Counted from the first letter of the stretch, positions 35,253 to 44,133 are shown. The stretch: 64,000 nt of DNA from an uncultured Saprospiraceae bacterium (GCA_938016265.1 CALLWB010000070.1:42994-106993); one strand, 5' to 3'. Translations and numbers: made by a program. Notes: generated by a model from the letters alone, not told the origin.

Positions 35253-35747
35253 CTAATACAATTTAGGATAAATGAAAGATTTAACTTTGCCATTATCCAG
35301 ATCAAGTTCCGACCAACTGTCTATTTTAAATTCAATGAATACCATTCCGCAGGTTGGCACATTATCAATATAGTCTCCTTTAATAAATCGGTTTGCAAAA
35401 CTGGTAAATTCAGGATTGTGTCCAAACATAAATAGTAGTTCGTGTTTATCGCCGACAGTTCTTAATAAGTTGATTAACTCGCTTTCATAAGCGCCATAGA
35501 TTGTTTTTTCTAGTTTTATCTTGCTGACAGGATAGTTGGTGGCTTCAGCAATTATTTTTGCGGTGGAGAAGGCTCTATTTGCCGGACTGCTAAGGATGAG
35601 ATCGGGTTTGATTCCTGCCTGTTTCAGCTTGTTTCCCATAAATGGGGCATCTCGCTGTCCTCTTTTGTTTAGGGGGCGGTCTATGTCCTGGAGCTCCGGA
35701 TCACTCCAACTGGACTTTGCATGTCTGATCAATACAAGTGTTTTCAT
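35253..35747 (-). CDS. SixA-like histidine phosphatase
   Basis: A 164-residue histidine phosphatase superfamily protein starting MKTLVLIRHAKSSWSDPELQD; the RHAKS motif carries the catalytic His, and RPLNKRGQRDAPFMG plus LFMFGHNPEF (second His) complete the SixA signature. The ATG at 35745-35747 is preferred over an in-frame TTG 9 bp upstream. SixA proteins remove phosphate from phosphohistidine. It is the first gene of a minus-strand group with ppk1, whose product passes through a phosphohistidine; that link is suggestive only. Confidence 0.9.
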   Translation of the reverse strand: MKTLVLIRHAKSSWSDPELQDIDRPLNKRGQRDAPFMGNKLKQAGIKPDLILSSPANRAFSTAKIIAEATNYPVSKIKLEKTIYGAYESELINLLRTVGDKHELLFMFGHNPEFTSFANRFIKGDYIDNVPTCGMVFIEFKIDSWSELDLDNGKVKSFIYPKLY

Positions 35748-35947
35748 AATTGTCAAATTTGTATGGATTGGGCGCTTAATATACTACAAAACATCCCATT
35801 TTATAAAAAATATTATCCGTAAGGAAAAAATCAGTAAAACCATCAAAAACCGGTTTTTAGTAGGCCTAACCCCGAAGTAAATTATAGACTAAGTTCCTCT
35901 GAACAAGCTATTTTTTAAAACAAAATTAAATAAAAGGAAAACAAGCT

Positions 35948-35976
35948 TTGAATTTTAATAAAATATTGTACTTTTG
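35948..35976 (+). promoter_or_regulatory. Promoter of the SRP RNA gene
   Basis: TTG (35948-35950) and TACTTTTG (35969-35976) with an 18-bp spacer, a strong match to the Bacteroidota consensus. Transcription would start about 35980, exactly at the 5' stem of the RNA. Confidence 0.75.
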
Positions 35977-35980
35977 CCCC

Positions 35981-36078
35981 CGCAGGGCTTGTATGGGCAG
36001 CTCCCTTTGAATCCCCCAGGTGCTAACGCAAGCAAGGGTAGAAGGTCGATGCGCCCGATATGAGTCCCTGCATTTTTT
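35981..36078 (+). ncRNA. ffs: Small signal recognition particle RNA (4.5S-like)
   Basis: The RNA closes on itself by a long stem: GCAGGG-CTTGTAT-GGGC (35982-35998) pairs with GCCC-g-ATATGAG-t-CCCTGC (36053-36071). The apical part carries the universally conserved SRP helix-8 core: CAGG (36017-36020), a 3-bp stem TGC/GCA closed by a TAAC tetraloop (36024-36027), then AGCA (36031-36034). TAAC belongs to the URRC tetraloop class instead of the GGAA of E. coli. It ends in a T6 run. With Ffh it targets membrane proteins to SecYEG. Confidence 0.9.
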
Positions 36079-36139
36079 ATTTTCGTCCGATTGTAAATTA
36101 CCCTTGAATTTTATTTTGTAATCACAATTAAATTTTCCA

Positions 36140-36796
36140 ATGAAATTTTTCGTAGATACTGCAAACCTTGATCAAATCAGAGAAGCCCACGATTTGGGAG
36201 TACTGGATGGGGTGACTACCAATCCTTCTTTAATGGCAAAGGAAGGGATTACAGGTAAAGATAAAATTTTAAAACATTACGTAGATATTTGTGAAATAGT
36301 GGATGGAGATGTCAGTGCTGAGGTAATTTCTACTGACTTTGAGGGGATGGTAAAGGAAGGAGAAATGCTTGCTTCTCTACACAAAAACATTGTAGTAAAG
36401 GTACCAATGATAAAAGATGGTGTCAAAGCACTAAAGTATTTTTCTGATAATGGGATCCGTACCAATTGTACATTGATTTTTTCAGCAGGACAAGCACTTC
36501 TAGCGGCAAAAGCTGGTGCAAACTATGTTTCTCCTTTTATGGGAAGAATTGACGATATCAGCTGGGATGGTGTTGATCTTATCGACCAGATTGTTGAGAT
36601 TTATGCAAATTATGATTTTGAAACAGAGGTGTTAGCTGCTTCTATAAGAAGCCCCTTGCACATTGTAAAATGTGCTGAAATTGGAGCCGACGTAGTTACC
36701 TGCCCACTAAAATCAATTATGGGATTGCTTAATCATCCTTTGACGGATAACGGTTTGGCTAAATTCCTAGCAGATTATGAAAAAGGCAATGCTTAG
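36140..36796 (+). CDS. tal: Transaldolase (small TalC/FSA type)
   Basis: A 218-residue TIM-barrel aldolase of the FSA/TalC group. The Schiff-base lysine is in IVVKVPM (Lys87). Two residues separate transaldolases from fructose-6-phosphate aldolases in this group: Glu rather than Gln in SAEV (Glu61) and Phe rather than Tyr in SPFMGRID (Phe133); both point to transaldolase. It moves a dihydroxyacetone unit between sugar phosphates in the pentose phosphate pathway. Monocistronic, downstream of the SRP RNA gene and followed by its own terminator. Confidence 0.94.
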   Translation: MKFFVDTANLDQIREAHDLGVLDGVTTNPSLMAKEGITGKDKILKHYVDICEIVDGDVSAEVISTDFEGMVKEGEMLASLHKNIVVKVPMIKDGVKALKYFSDNGIRTNCTLIFSAGQALLAAKAGANYVSPFMGRIDDISWDGVDLIDQIVEIYANYDFETEVLAASIRSPLHIVKCAEIGADVVTCPLKSIMGLLNHPLTDNGLAKFLADYEKGNA

Positions 36797-36851
36797 TAAA
36801 ACTAAAATTGTTTGAGATTCTCCTAGAGAATTCTATTAAAATATTGATTGG

Positions 36852-36878
36852 AAGCTTGTCGTTTGGCAAGCTTTTTTT
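36852..36878 (+). terminator. Rho-independent terminator of tal
   Basis: AAGCTTGTC-GTTT-GGCAAGCTT followed by a T-run: a 9-bp stem with a 4-nt loop and a classical U-tract. Confidence 0.93.
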
Positions 36879-37222
36879 ATTTGTTTGGGTTGTAGGCAGC
36901 AAAGGTACTTGTTTTGTTGTCGCAAAACGGAGGGTATAGAGACAAATGCACTAAAATCCCCAAGACCAAATATATTAGTAATTTACTAGCAACCAACCAC
37001 TTAACAACTAAATATACGAGGGGTTAATGTAGACTTTATAATTTTTCCACCAATACCGACAACATCATTCATCCCGACATCATTTGAATTAGATCCAACA
37101 CGAGTTTACCATTACCAATCCACAATTAACTAATAACCAAATTTATCGTTTGTCTTATACAAGTAATGTAATTACATTTGTTGGGAAGTAAGATGAATTA
37201 TTTCATACCACAAATATTGTAG
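36879..37222. other. Intergenic region before the glutamine synthetase gene
   Basis: A/T-rich, no convincing ORF. It contains the promoter given separately (37149-37180) and a weak inverted repeat GTTTTG ... CAAAAC near 36911-36928. Confidence 0.5.
37149..37180 (+). promoter_or_regulatory. Promoter of the glutamine synthetase gene
   Basis: TTTG (37149-37152), 20-bp spacer, TACATTTG (37173-37180): a full match to the Bacteroidota -33/-7 consensus. Predicted start near 37184-37187, with a ~36-nt leader. Confidence 0.75.
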
Positions 37223-39415
37223 ATGAATCTCCGGTTTAAAGCATTAGAAATTGCACAATCAAGAACAAGTAATTATGTCGAGCCTTTCGGCAACAAAATT
37301 TCTGAATATTTCGCTTGTAATGTGTTTAATGATAAAACCATGGAGCAATATCTATCCGGAGAAGCGTACGAGCATGTGCAAAATGCCATTCACTCCGGCG
37401 AAAAAATCACTCGTGCCATTGCAAATCAAGTAGCCGCTGCTATGAAAACCTGGGCAATGAGCAAAGGCGCTACTCACTACACCCATTGGTTTCAACCACT
37501 CAACGGATTGACAGCGGAAAAACATGATTCCTTTTTTAAAATAAAAAACGGACATGCCATCGAAGAATTTATCGGTGATGCGCTCAACCAACAACGTCCC
37601 AATGCAGCCAGTTTTCCAACAGGCGGATTGCGGTCTACTTTTGAAGCCAGGGGATATACAGCTTGGGATCCTTCATCCCCAGCATTTATTATGGAGATTG
37701 GTACCGGGAAAACACTTTGCATCCCTACTATATTCGTAGCCTACACCGGGGAAGCATTAGACTACAAAGCCCCGTTACTTAAATCTCAGATTTTTCTGGA
37801 AGAGCAGTCTGTAGCAGTCTGTCAATATTTTGATCGGTTTGTAACAAAGGTAACTCCTATGCTCGGTTGTGAGCAGGAGTTTTTTGTAGTAGACGAAGCG
37901 ATGTATACCGCCCGACCTGATTTATTGTTGACCGGTAGAACATTGTTGGGCAAACCGTCTGCGAAAGGGCAGCAGTTGGATGATCATTATTTTGGCGCTA
38001 TTCCTGATCGAATTTATGCGTTTTTGCTAGATCTTGAACAGTCATGCCATAAACTAGGGATTCCTGTTCAGACTAGGCACAATGAAGTTGCTCCTTCTCA
38101 ATTTGAAATAGTCCCTCAATTTGAAGAAGTAAATATTTCTGTAGATCATAATCAGTTGTTGATGGATCTGTTGAATCGAATTGCAAAACGACACGGTTTA
38201 CGAGCATTGATTCATGAAAAACCTTTTCAGGGAATAAACGGGTCTGCAAAACACAATAATTGGTCACTGTTTACGAATACAGGTAAAAACCTGCTTGCTC
38301 CTGGTGAAACGCCAAGAAAAAGCATGTTGTTTTTGACCTTTTTGATTAATACGCTTAAAGCGATACATGACAATTCGGATGTACTGAGTGCTTGTGTTTC
38401 TTCTGCGGGAAATGACTTGCGGCTAGGGCATGGAGGAGCACCGCCACCTTTTATCTCTGTATTTATTGGAGAAGGACTAACCGGAGTTCTTGAAGATATT
38501 GAAAAAAGTGGGGATGATTGGGAAATAAACGAAAGTCGAAAACAGGAATTAAAACTTGACATTCATAATAAAATTCCAGATTTACTGCTGGATAATACGG
38601 ATAGTAACAGGACTTCACCTATTGCATTTACAGGCGATAAGTTTGAGTTTCGGATGGTTGGTTCTTCCCACAATTCTGCATCACCAATGATTGTCATGAA
38701 CACAATTGTTGGTAATCAGTTGGCCAAATTTAAGGTTCAAGTCGATCAATTGATCAAGAAAGATAAATTAAAGAAAGATACTGCAATACTTCGCGTTCTA
38801 AAAAAAATGATCACTGCTTCAAAACCAATTTTATTTGAAGGAGATAGTAATAGCGCAGACTGGAAAAAAGAGCTAGAAAAACGGAAAATCAAATTTGCCG
38901 ATAATACTCCTGCTGCGCTCGACAGCTATCTTACACCAAGAGTAACCGAGTTGTTTGAAAGCTCTGGCGTATTGACAGGAGTAGAGTTGAAGGCAAGGAG
39001 GGACAACTTATTAAGAAGGTATAACACTCAATTTATTATTGAGTCAAATTTACTAAGTACGCTATGCAGAAATCAGATTTTTCCAGCAGTGTTAAAATTT
39101 CAGACGGCTGTCGCTCTCAACCTCAACGCACTGAAAAACAGTGGAGTAGGGAATGGGGAATATCCAATGCAGCAAGACCTGCTTTCTAAGCTCTTGTTGA
39201 GTACAAACCATCTCGAATCCCTTATCAATCAATTGGAAAAAACAAGTGCTATAATAACCGAAATGAGTGACTTACGTAAAAAATCAGGTCGGTTTTTTGC
39301 AGAAATCACTCCTCTGATGGCTTCTATACGTGATGAGGTAGATACGTTGGAGTATTATGTAGCTGATGAGGTTTGGCCGCTTCCTAAGTACAGAGAATTG
39401 TTATTTTTGTGGTAA
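37223..39415 (+). CDS. glnN: Glutamine synthetase type III
   Basis: A 730-residue GSIII, the long form common in Bacteroidota. Visible motifs: N-terminal FGNKISEYFACNVFND, THWFQPLNGLTAEKHDSF, SFPTGGLRSTFEARGYTAWDPSSPAF, the catalytic-domain blocks QTRHNEVAPSQFEI and HEKPFQGINGSAKHNNWS (substrate and ammonium site), and VGSSHNSASPM. It makes glutamine from glutamate, ammonia and ATP and is the main ammonia-assimilating enzyme in many of these bacteria. Monocistronic behind a near-consensus promoter. No glnB or regulator nearby. Confidence 0.96.
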   Translation: MNLRFKALEIAQSRTSNYVEPFGNKISEYFACNVFNDKTMEQYLSGEAYEHVQNAIHSGEKITRAIANQVAAAMKTWAMSKGATHYTHWFQPLNGLTAEKHDSFFKIKNGHAIEEFIGDALNQQRPNAASFPTGGLRSTFEARGYTAWDPSSPAFIMEIGTGKTLCIPTIFVAYTGEALDYKAPLLKSQIFLEEQSVAVCQYFDRFVTKVTPMLGCEQEFFVVDEAMYTARPDLLLTGRTLLGKPSAKGQQLDDHYFGAIPDRIYAFLLDLEQSCHKLGIPVQTRHNEVAPSQFEIVPQFEEVNISVDHNQLLMDLLNRIAKRHGLRALIHEKPFQGINGSAKHNNWSLFTNTGKNLLAPGETPRKSMLFLTFLINTLKAIHDNSDVLSACVSSAGNDLRLGHGGAPPPFISVFIGEGLTGVLEDIEKSGDDWEINESRKQELKLDIHNKIPDLLLDNTDSNRTSPIAFTGDKFEFRMVGSSHNSASPMIVMNTIVGNQLAKFKVQVDQLIKKDKLKKDTAILRVLKKMITASKPILFEGDSNSADWKKELEKRKIKFADNTPAALDSYLTPRVTELFESSGVLTGVELKARRDNLLRRYNTQFIIESNLLSTLCRNQIFPAVLKFQTAVALNLNALKNSGVGNGEYPMQQDLLSKLLLSTNHLESLINQLEKTSAIITEMSDLRKKSGRFFAEITPLMASIRDEVDTLEYYVADEVWPLPKYRELLFLW

Positions 39416-39968
39416 AAAATAGCGATTTGTTTTCAGTTAGAATTTGTCTAAGATTTGTTTTTTATAATCCTCTTTTTGGTATTTCGTCACTTTTTATAAA
39501 AATATATCAACATTTATTTTATTGAATTCTCAAAATATTTACGTGCAAAAAATAGTTACTGTTCAGTGTTTTTCGTTCTTTATACATAAATTAAATCAAA
39601 ATATATTGCTTGGCAGCTCAATCCCATTGTGCTTTTATGTCATATTTTAAATACTGAAATATAGTACTTTATTATTACACTTTTAAGCGTATATACTTGA
39701 TTTTTTCAGCATGTTTTTATTATTAATTTAAAATAGATTTTCTTCCCAAATAAAAAACAAAACTTTTTTCTCTATGCAAAACGAGGGGATTCCAATTAAT
39801 ATTTCGTCCAAAAGGGGTTTGGCTTTTGAAATATTATGTTTACTTTGGCAGGAATTAAAATTAAATTTTTAATTTAAAATTAAAAGTTGTTATTTTTCTA
39901 ATAGATTATTCTATTAAATTGCCCTAGTAAATTTGACAACTATATCTTCACCAAACTGAAATATTAGC
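39416..39968. other. 553-bp very A/T-rich intergenic region
   Basis: No ORF with coding character. It contains runs of A and T, a self-complementary tract around 39855-39885 built of TTAAATTT/AATTTAAAATT words, and a TAAATTTG -7-like element at 39928-39935, 33 bp before the AT-hook gene. Very A/T-rich DNA directly upstream of an AT-hook protein gene would itself be a binding target (inference). Confidence 0.55.
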
Positions 39969-40970
39969 ATGCCAACAACACTAAAGACGAATGAGTTACA
40001 AGAATTAATCGACAGATACAATTCTGAACTCAGAAAACTTGAATTTCAAAAGGAATCCATAATCGAAGTGATTCAGAAATTAAAAAAGAAATTAAAAAAA
40101 GGGGATAAAAATAAAGAAAAAATCTCCGCTAAAAAAACAGTAAAAGTCAAAGATACAGCTCCTAAAAGACGAGGGAGGCCCAGAAAAATAGCAGCAACCC
40201 CAGTTGCTGAAAAGCCAAAAGCTAAGCGTGGAAGACCTAAAAAAGTAACACCAATTGCCACCACACCCGCAGAAAAGACCACTCCTAAGCAAAGGGGAAG
40301 ACCTAAAAAAATAGCTACTCCCACCGCTGTTCCAAGTACAGCTCCTAAAAGAAGGGGAAGACCTAAAAAAACAACTACTCCAGCCGCTGTAACTCCTGCA
40401 ACAGCACCTAAAAAACGAGGAAGACCTAAAAAAGTGGCCACAGCTCCTGCTAAAACCGTTCGAACTGCTCCAGCTAAAACAGTTCGCACTGCTCCAGCAA
40501 AAGTCGTTCGTACAGCTCCAGCGAAAGCAACCAGCACTGCACCTAAAAAACGTCGTGGTAGACCAAAAAAACAGGTGGTAGCCAAAACACCAGCAAAAAA
40601 AACAGTCACTCCAAAATCAAAAGCTAAACCAGCAAAAAAGCCAATAGCACTGGACTCAAGTGGGAGAAAAGCCAGAAGTTTACCTGGTTACCGATTGTCT
40701 GAATGGGATACCTTTATATTGAGCAATCTCGAAAAGGCAGGAAAAACACTCATCAGTGATGAACTTTATGAATTGGCAGTAACCTGGAACAAGGATGAAA
40801 AGTTGGGACTTACTGAACCAGAAATAAAGGGCAAACTTACAAGGAGTGTCCACAAATTGGCCAACAAAAGAAAGGAATTGGTAAAAGTGCCCAGAGTCGG
40901 CCGTGGATTTTCTTATGCACTGACCACTTGGATGGGACCAAAAGGAATCAAGAAAAAGTATGCAAAATAA
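39969..40970 (+). CDS. AT-hook / histone H1-like DNA-binding protein
   Basis: A 333-residue, highly basic protein. Residues ~5-45 form a short coiled coil. Residues ~60-225 are a low-complexity A/P/K/T tail with six AT-hook cores (GRP at about 69, 88, 110, 130, 151 and 197, each within R/K-RGRPKK) and a run of T-A-P-A-K repeats, as in HMGA and histone H1 tails. The last ~95 residues (SSGRKARSLPGYRLSEWDTF to the end) are a folded domain, possibly winged-helix-like. AT-hooks bind the minor groove of A/T-rich DNA, so this is probably a nucleoid-shaping protein. The repetitive tail is prone to expansion and contraction. Confidence 0.85.
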   Translation: MPTTLKTNELQELIDRYNSELRKLEFQKESIIEVIQKLKKKLKKGDKNKEKISAKKTVKVKDTAPKRRGRPRKIAATPVAEKPKAKRGRPKKVTPIATTPAEKTTPKQRGRPKKIATPTAVPSTAPKRRGRPKKTTTPAAVTPATAPKKRGRPKKVATAPAKTVRTAPAKTVRTAPAKVVRTAPAKATSTAPKKRRGRPKKQVVAKTPAKKTVTPKSKAKPAKKPIALDSSGRKARSLPGYRLSEWDTFILSNLEKAGKTLISDELYELAVTWNKDEKLGLTEPEIKGKLTRSVHKLANKRKELVKVPRVGRGFSYALTTWMGPKGIKKKYAK

Positions 40971-41023
40971 ACGTACTTGCTAAAATAAAATCCCTCTTAT
41001 TAAATCATTAATTATTGTGGGAA

Positions 41024-41068
41024 TAAAAAAATGATGTTTGTGATTTTAAATTGCAGACATCATTTTTA
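41024..41068. terminator. Bidirectional terminator
   Basis: AAAATGATGTTTG (41028-41040) pairs with CAGACATCATTTT (41054-41066), 13 bp with one G-T pair, with A- and T-runs on the outer sides. It serves the convergent genes ending at 40970 and 41066. Confidence 0.85.
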
Positions 41069-41722
41069 ATTTAGGACCCAAGTGTCCTGATTGAACTTAA
41101 ACCCTATAAGTCCTTGGTTGTCGGTATAATAAATGCTGGAATTGGTAGATTCAAAATAATAGACATCAGAAAAGGATTTACCATTCAGCGTGACTGAAGT
41201 TCGATATTCTAGTTTGTTTTGAAGGTTTATTTCTTGCTCCTGAAAGTCTCCGGTAAATCGCTGACCTAAAATCCGACGTCCATTAGCAGAATTGAATTCG
41301 CTGGAAATCGAAAGTTGCATCGCTTCATAAAAATTTGGGGCTCCGGATTTATAGACCTCTAAATGAAACAACAAATCAAGCAAAAAGGAGTTATTACTAT
41401 CTGTAAAAATGAATCGGCTGGCTTCACCTTCATAATATTCACAAGTAGATTTGCCGTCAAATTTGGGTTCTGTGCAGATGGTCTGGTAGCATAGACGGTC
41501 CATGGTGTCCTCCTGTCCGTTTGATGATTGTAAATTCATTTGTTGGCCTTTCTGGCTGCTAAATGTCAGTCGCTCTGTCCCTTGATAAGGAATTTTAGAT
41601 CGCGTCTCAGCAGAGAGCGTAATAGCTCCTGTCTTTTTATCTGGAGGACATACGCTACCAGGACAACTACTAAATAAAATCATACCAATCAGTAGGCTAC
41701 ATATAAGTGCAATTCGGTTCAT
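41066..41722 (-). CDS. Lipoprotein of unknown function
   Basis: 218 residues with a lipoprotein signal (MNRIALICSLLIGMILFSSC). The mature part has several cysteines (PGSVCPPDKK, RLCYQTICTEP, STCEYYEG) that may form disulfides, and beta-rich sequence (LEYRTSVTLNGKSFSDVYYF). No family recognised. It is probably in the outer membrane facing the periplasm. Confidence 0.75.
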   Translation of the reverse strand: MNRIALICSLLIGMILFSSCPGSVCPPDKKTGAITLSAETRSKIPYQGTERLTFSSQKGQQMNLQSSNGQEDTMDRLCYQTICTEPKFDGKSTCEYYEGEASRFIFTDSNNSFLLDLLFHLEVYKSGAPNFYEAMQLSISSEFNSANGRRILGQRFTGDFQEQEINLQNKLEYRTSVTLNGKSFSDVYYFESTNSSIYYTDNQGLIGFKFNQDTWVLN

Positions 41723-41914
41723 TTTGTTTTCTGCTAATTTAGTTCATTTGGTATAAAAATCAAGATTATTAATTATAAAAATATTAAGCTTGCAAGCAGC
41801 GAGTTTGCTACATTATTATGAAAATCAATTATTTATGCAAAAAAAGGTGGTATAATTTTGGCATTATTCTAAAATTGAGAGTATCTTGTTTAACTCTATA
41901 ATTAAGAACCGAAA

Positions 41915-42343
41915 ATGGACTACGTAAAAACCATAATACTCCTAATCTTGGGGTTGTGGCCAGTTATTATGTTTAGTCAAGTAGCCCCCTTTACTACTTT
42001 GGCAGTTCAGTGCAATGAGAATATTGTATTTTCGAGAGTAGAGCAAATGCCAATGATTGAAGGAGGCATTCAAAAATTGGAGTCCGCACTCAATCAAAAA
42101 ATCAAACTTAAAAAAACCAAACACAAGACCGCTTGCCTTTCCTACAAATTTATGATCAATTGCTCTGGACAAATTGCCTCCCTAAAAGAAATTGCCAATC
42201 AACTCGGGGAAGACTCCAACAAAATTCTATTGTATATCCGATCTAATGTCAAGTGGAGCCCACCTAAGCACCAGCACCACGCTGTAGACTGCTATTATAC
42301 CCTCGATATCATGGTGATTGACGGCAAAATTGTTATTCACTAA
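41915..42343 (+). CDS. Small secreted protein, TonB-C-terminus-like
   Basis: 142 residues with a signal peptide (MDYVKTIILLILGLWPVIMF SQ). VFSRVEQMPMIEGGIQKLES resembles the V-E-x-MP-x-PGG motif that starts TonB C-terminal-like domains in Bacteroidota; later SYKFMINCSGQIASLKEI and YYTLDIMVIDGKI fit the remaining strands. It could be a free-standing TonB-CTD-like periplasmic protein. TAATTTTG at 41853-41860 is a possible -7 element. Family assignment is tentative. Confidence 0.65.
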   Translation: MDYVKTIILLILGLWPVIMFSQVAPFTTLAVQCNENIVFSRVEQMPMIEGGIQKLESALNQKIKLKKTKHKTACLSYKFMINCSGQIASLKEIANQLGEDSNKILLYIRSNVKWSPPKHQHHAVDCYYTLDIMVIDGKIVIH

Positions 42344-42424
42344 ATTTAAAAGGACCGAAACAATACCTTCCTGTCCTAGTATCATATATTAAAATCCCTT
42401 CACAAACGCTAACATTTTGTTAAA

Positions 42425-42468
42425 AACTATTTTTTAGTTGATTAACTAAAAAATAGTTTGTAGGTTTG
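42425..42468 (+). promoter_or_regulatory. Duplicated BlaI-type operator overlapping the blaI/blaR1 promoter
   Basis: Two dyads of the form AACTA-N5-TAGTT lie at 42425-42439 and 42444-42458; as reverse complements of each other they also make one 16-bp inverted repeat. A TTG (42438-42440) lies between them and TAGGTTTG (42461-42468) directly follows, giving a TTG-N20-TAnnTTTG promoter whose spacer is fully covered by the second dyad. Repressor binding would block transcription of its own gene. Confidence 0.8.
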
Positions 42469-42493
42469 TTTTGTATTATTAATATCACTGAAT

Positions 42494-42856
42494 ATGCGAA
42501 CATTAACCCAAAGGGAAGAAGAGATAATGAAAATTTTATGGCGGCTGGAAAATGCCTTCGTCAAGGAAATACTTGAAGAATTGCCTGCCCCCAAACCTCC
42601 ATACAACACCGTGTCATCCGTTGTCAGAAAACTGGAAGGGGAGGGATTGGTTGGTTTTCGTGCTTTCGGAAAGTCTCATCAATATTTTGCCATTCTTCCT
42701 AAAGAGGAATATCGGAAAACAACATTTAGCAATTTCATGAAGGACTATTTTGGTGGTTCTTACGAACAAGTATTGTCCTTTTTTGTAAAGGAAGAAAAGA
42801 TCAACGAGGAAGAGCTAGAGGATTTGATTAGCAAAATCAAAAACAAATCGAAGTGA
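42494..42856 (+). CDS. blaI: BlaI/MecI/CopY family repressor
   Basis: A 120-residue winged-helix repressor: LTQREEEIMKILWRL at the start and YNTVSSVVRKLEGEGLVGF as recognition helix and wing, then a helical dimerisation tail. The conserved cleavage region in such repressors lies between the two parts. It should bind the duplicated AACTA-N5-TAGTT operator just upstream and be inactivated by proteolysis triggered by the partner encoded immediately downstream, whose GTG start overlaps this stop (GTGA at 42853-42856). Confidence 0.92.
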   Translation: MRTLTQREEEIMKILWRLENAFVKEILEELPAPKPPYNTVSSVVRKLEGEGLVGFRAFGKSHQYFAILPKEEYRKTTFSNFMKDYFGGSYEQVLSFFVKEEKINEEELEDLISKIKNKSK

Positions 42857-44133
42857 TCAGCTTAGAATTTGTCATAGAATCCAGTATTTGTCTACTTCTG
42901 TTTTATGGATTTTTCTGGTTTTTCTTAAGAAAAGAAACTTGTTTTCAATGGAACCGGATTTATCTTATTCTAATGCCTATTTTGTCGGTATTGTTTCCGC
43001 TTTTACATTGGACAACAGGCTCGACGTCACCTGTTTCTTTTTCGCCCTCTTTAGACAATCTAGCTACAGGTATCAATGCGATTTCTAATCCATTGTTTGA
43101 TGAAATGTCTTCCGTTTCGCTAGCAGGTTGGATTCAGACCCTTCAATTGTTTACCTGGATTTATTTTATTGTAGGTGCCATGTTGTTGTTTAAATTGATC
43201 TGGAGTCTGTTTTTGTTGTTAAGGGTCATGATTCAAGGGCGGACTAGTGCGGAGAGCGATTATTACATTATAGAACATAATGTTGCTATCCCGATGTCTT
43301 CCTTTTTTAGATACATATTCTGGGATCAGCCCAAAGGCGAAAAAGAACAAGAGATGATCCTTGAACATGAGTTGGTCCATGTCCGTCAATATCATAGTGT
43401 AGACCGTTTGTGGATGGAATTTTGGAAGATTGTTTTTTGGTTTCACCCTGGTATTTATTTAGTAGAAAAGTCGCTTCGGGAAACTCATGAATATATTGCA
43501 GATCATCACGTGGCAACGACCGTCACCTCTGCAGAGTTGTATGCTCGATTGTTAGTAGACCAGGCAAAATTGTTTAAGTCGCATCGGTTAGTTAATAATT
43601 TCTATTCTTTGACAAAAAACAGATTGATTATGCTGGGTACATCAGCTTCCCTCTGGTCTTATAAACTGAAGTTTGTACTGCTTATTCCATTTTTGTTGAC
43701 TGTTGCTGGTTTTTGTGTATTAGATGTGGCAAAACCGAATCAGGAAAATGATTTGAACAATAACACTGTTCAGGTAGAAGGCCAAACCATTCATTTGTCT
43801 CCAATAAAAATAGAGTGGGGAAGTATCAAAAAAGAAAAAGGAGTAATCAGCCTCAGAACCTTCAAAAAATCATGCACGCATCCGATAAAATTGTTAATCA
43901 ATAAAAAATACGTCCTGCTTGAAAAACTAGAGATCAATCTGCTCAAAAAAAATAAAGAGATCATCTCTATTCAAGCACCAGGCGGTATTCTTCCCCCTTC
44001 ACAAATTGAAAAGCTCAAATTGTTGGAAGGAGATGCCGAAATATTCCTAGAAAATATTACCATCATAGACGACACTAAATCAAGTAAACGAATTCCTAAC
44101 ATAGCATTTCAAATTAAGGATCTGCGGCGGTAG
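42853..44133 (+). CDS. BlaR1/MecR1-like M56 membrane metalloprotease
   Basis: A 426-residue protein starting at a GTG overlapping the blaI stop. About four membrane helices (residues ~5-25, 36-52, 97-125, 223-245) surround the zinc motif HELVHVRQYHSVD (His172, His176), followed by FHPGIYLVEKSLRETHEYIADH. The C-terminal ~170 residues are extracytoplasmic and do not show a penicillin-binding domain (no SxxK/KTG set seen), so the inducing signal may not be a beta-lactam. It should sense an envelope signal and relieve BlaI repression. Confidence 0.9.
   Translation: MISLEFVIESSICLLLFYGFFWFFLRKETCFQWNRIYLILMPILSVLFPLLHWTTGSTSPVSFSPSLDNLATGINAISNPLFDEMSSVSLAGWIQTLQLFTWIYFIVGAMLLFKLIWSLFLLLRVMIQGRTSAESDYYIIEHNVAIPMSSFFRYIFWDQPKGEKEQEMILEHELVHVRQYHSVDRLWMEFWKIVFWFHPGIYLVEKSLRETHEYIADHHVATTVTSAELYARLLVDQAKLFKSHRLVNNFYSLTKNRLIMLGTSASLWSYKLKFVLLIPFLLTVAGFCVLDVAKPNQENDLNNNTVQVEGQTIHLSPIKIEWGSIKKEKGVISLRTFKKSCTHPIKLLINKKYVLLEKLEINLLKKNKEIISIQAPGGILPPSQIEKLKLLEGDAEIFLENITIIDDTKSSKRIPNIAFQIKDLRR

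Noticed and set aside
35748..35756. TTG start of the SixA-like gene
   Set aside because: The ATG nine bases downstream gives the usual MKTLVLIRHAKS start.
40073..40609. 178-residue antisense ORF rich in FLGLP and AVRT repeats
   Set aside because: It is the complement of the AT-hook/PAK repeats; its repetitive composition mirrors the real gene on the + strand.
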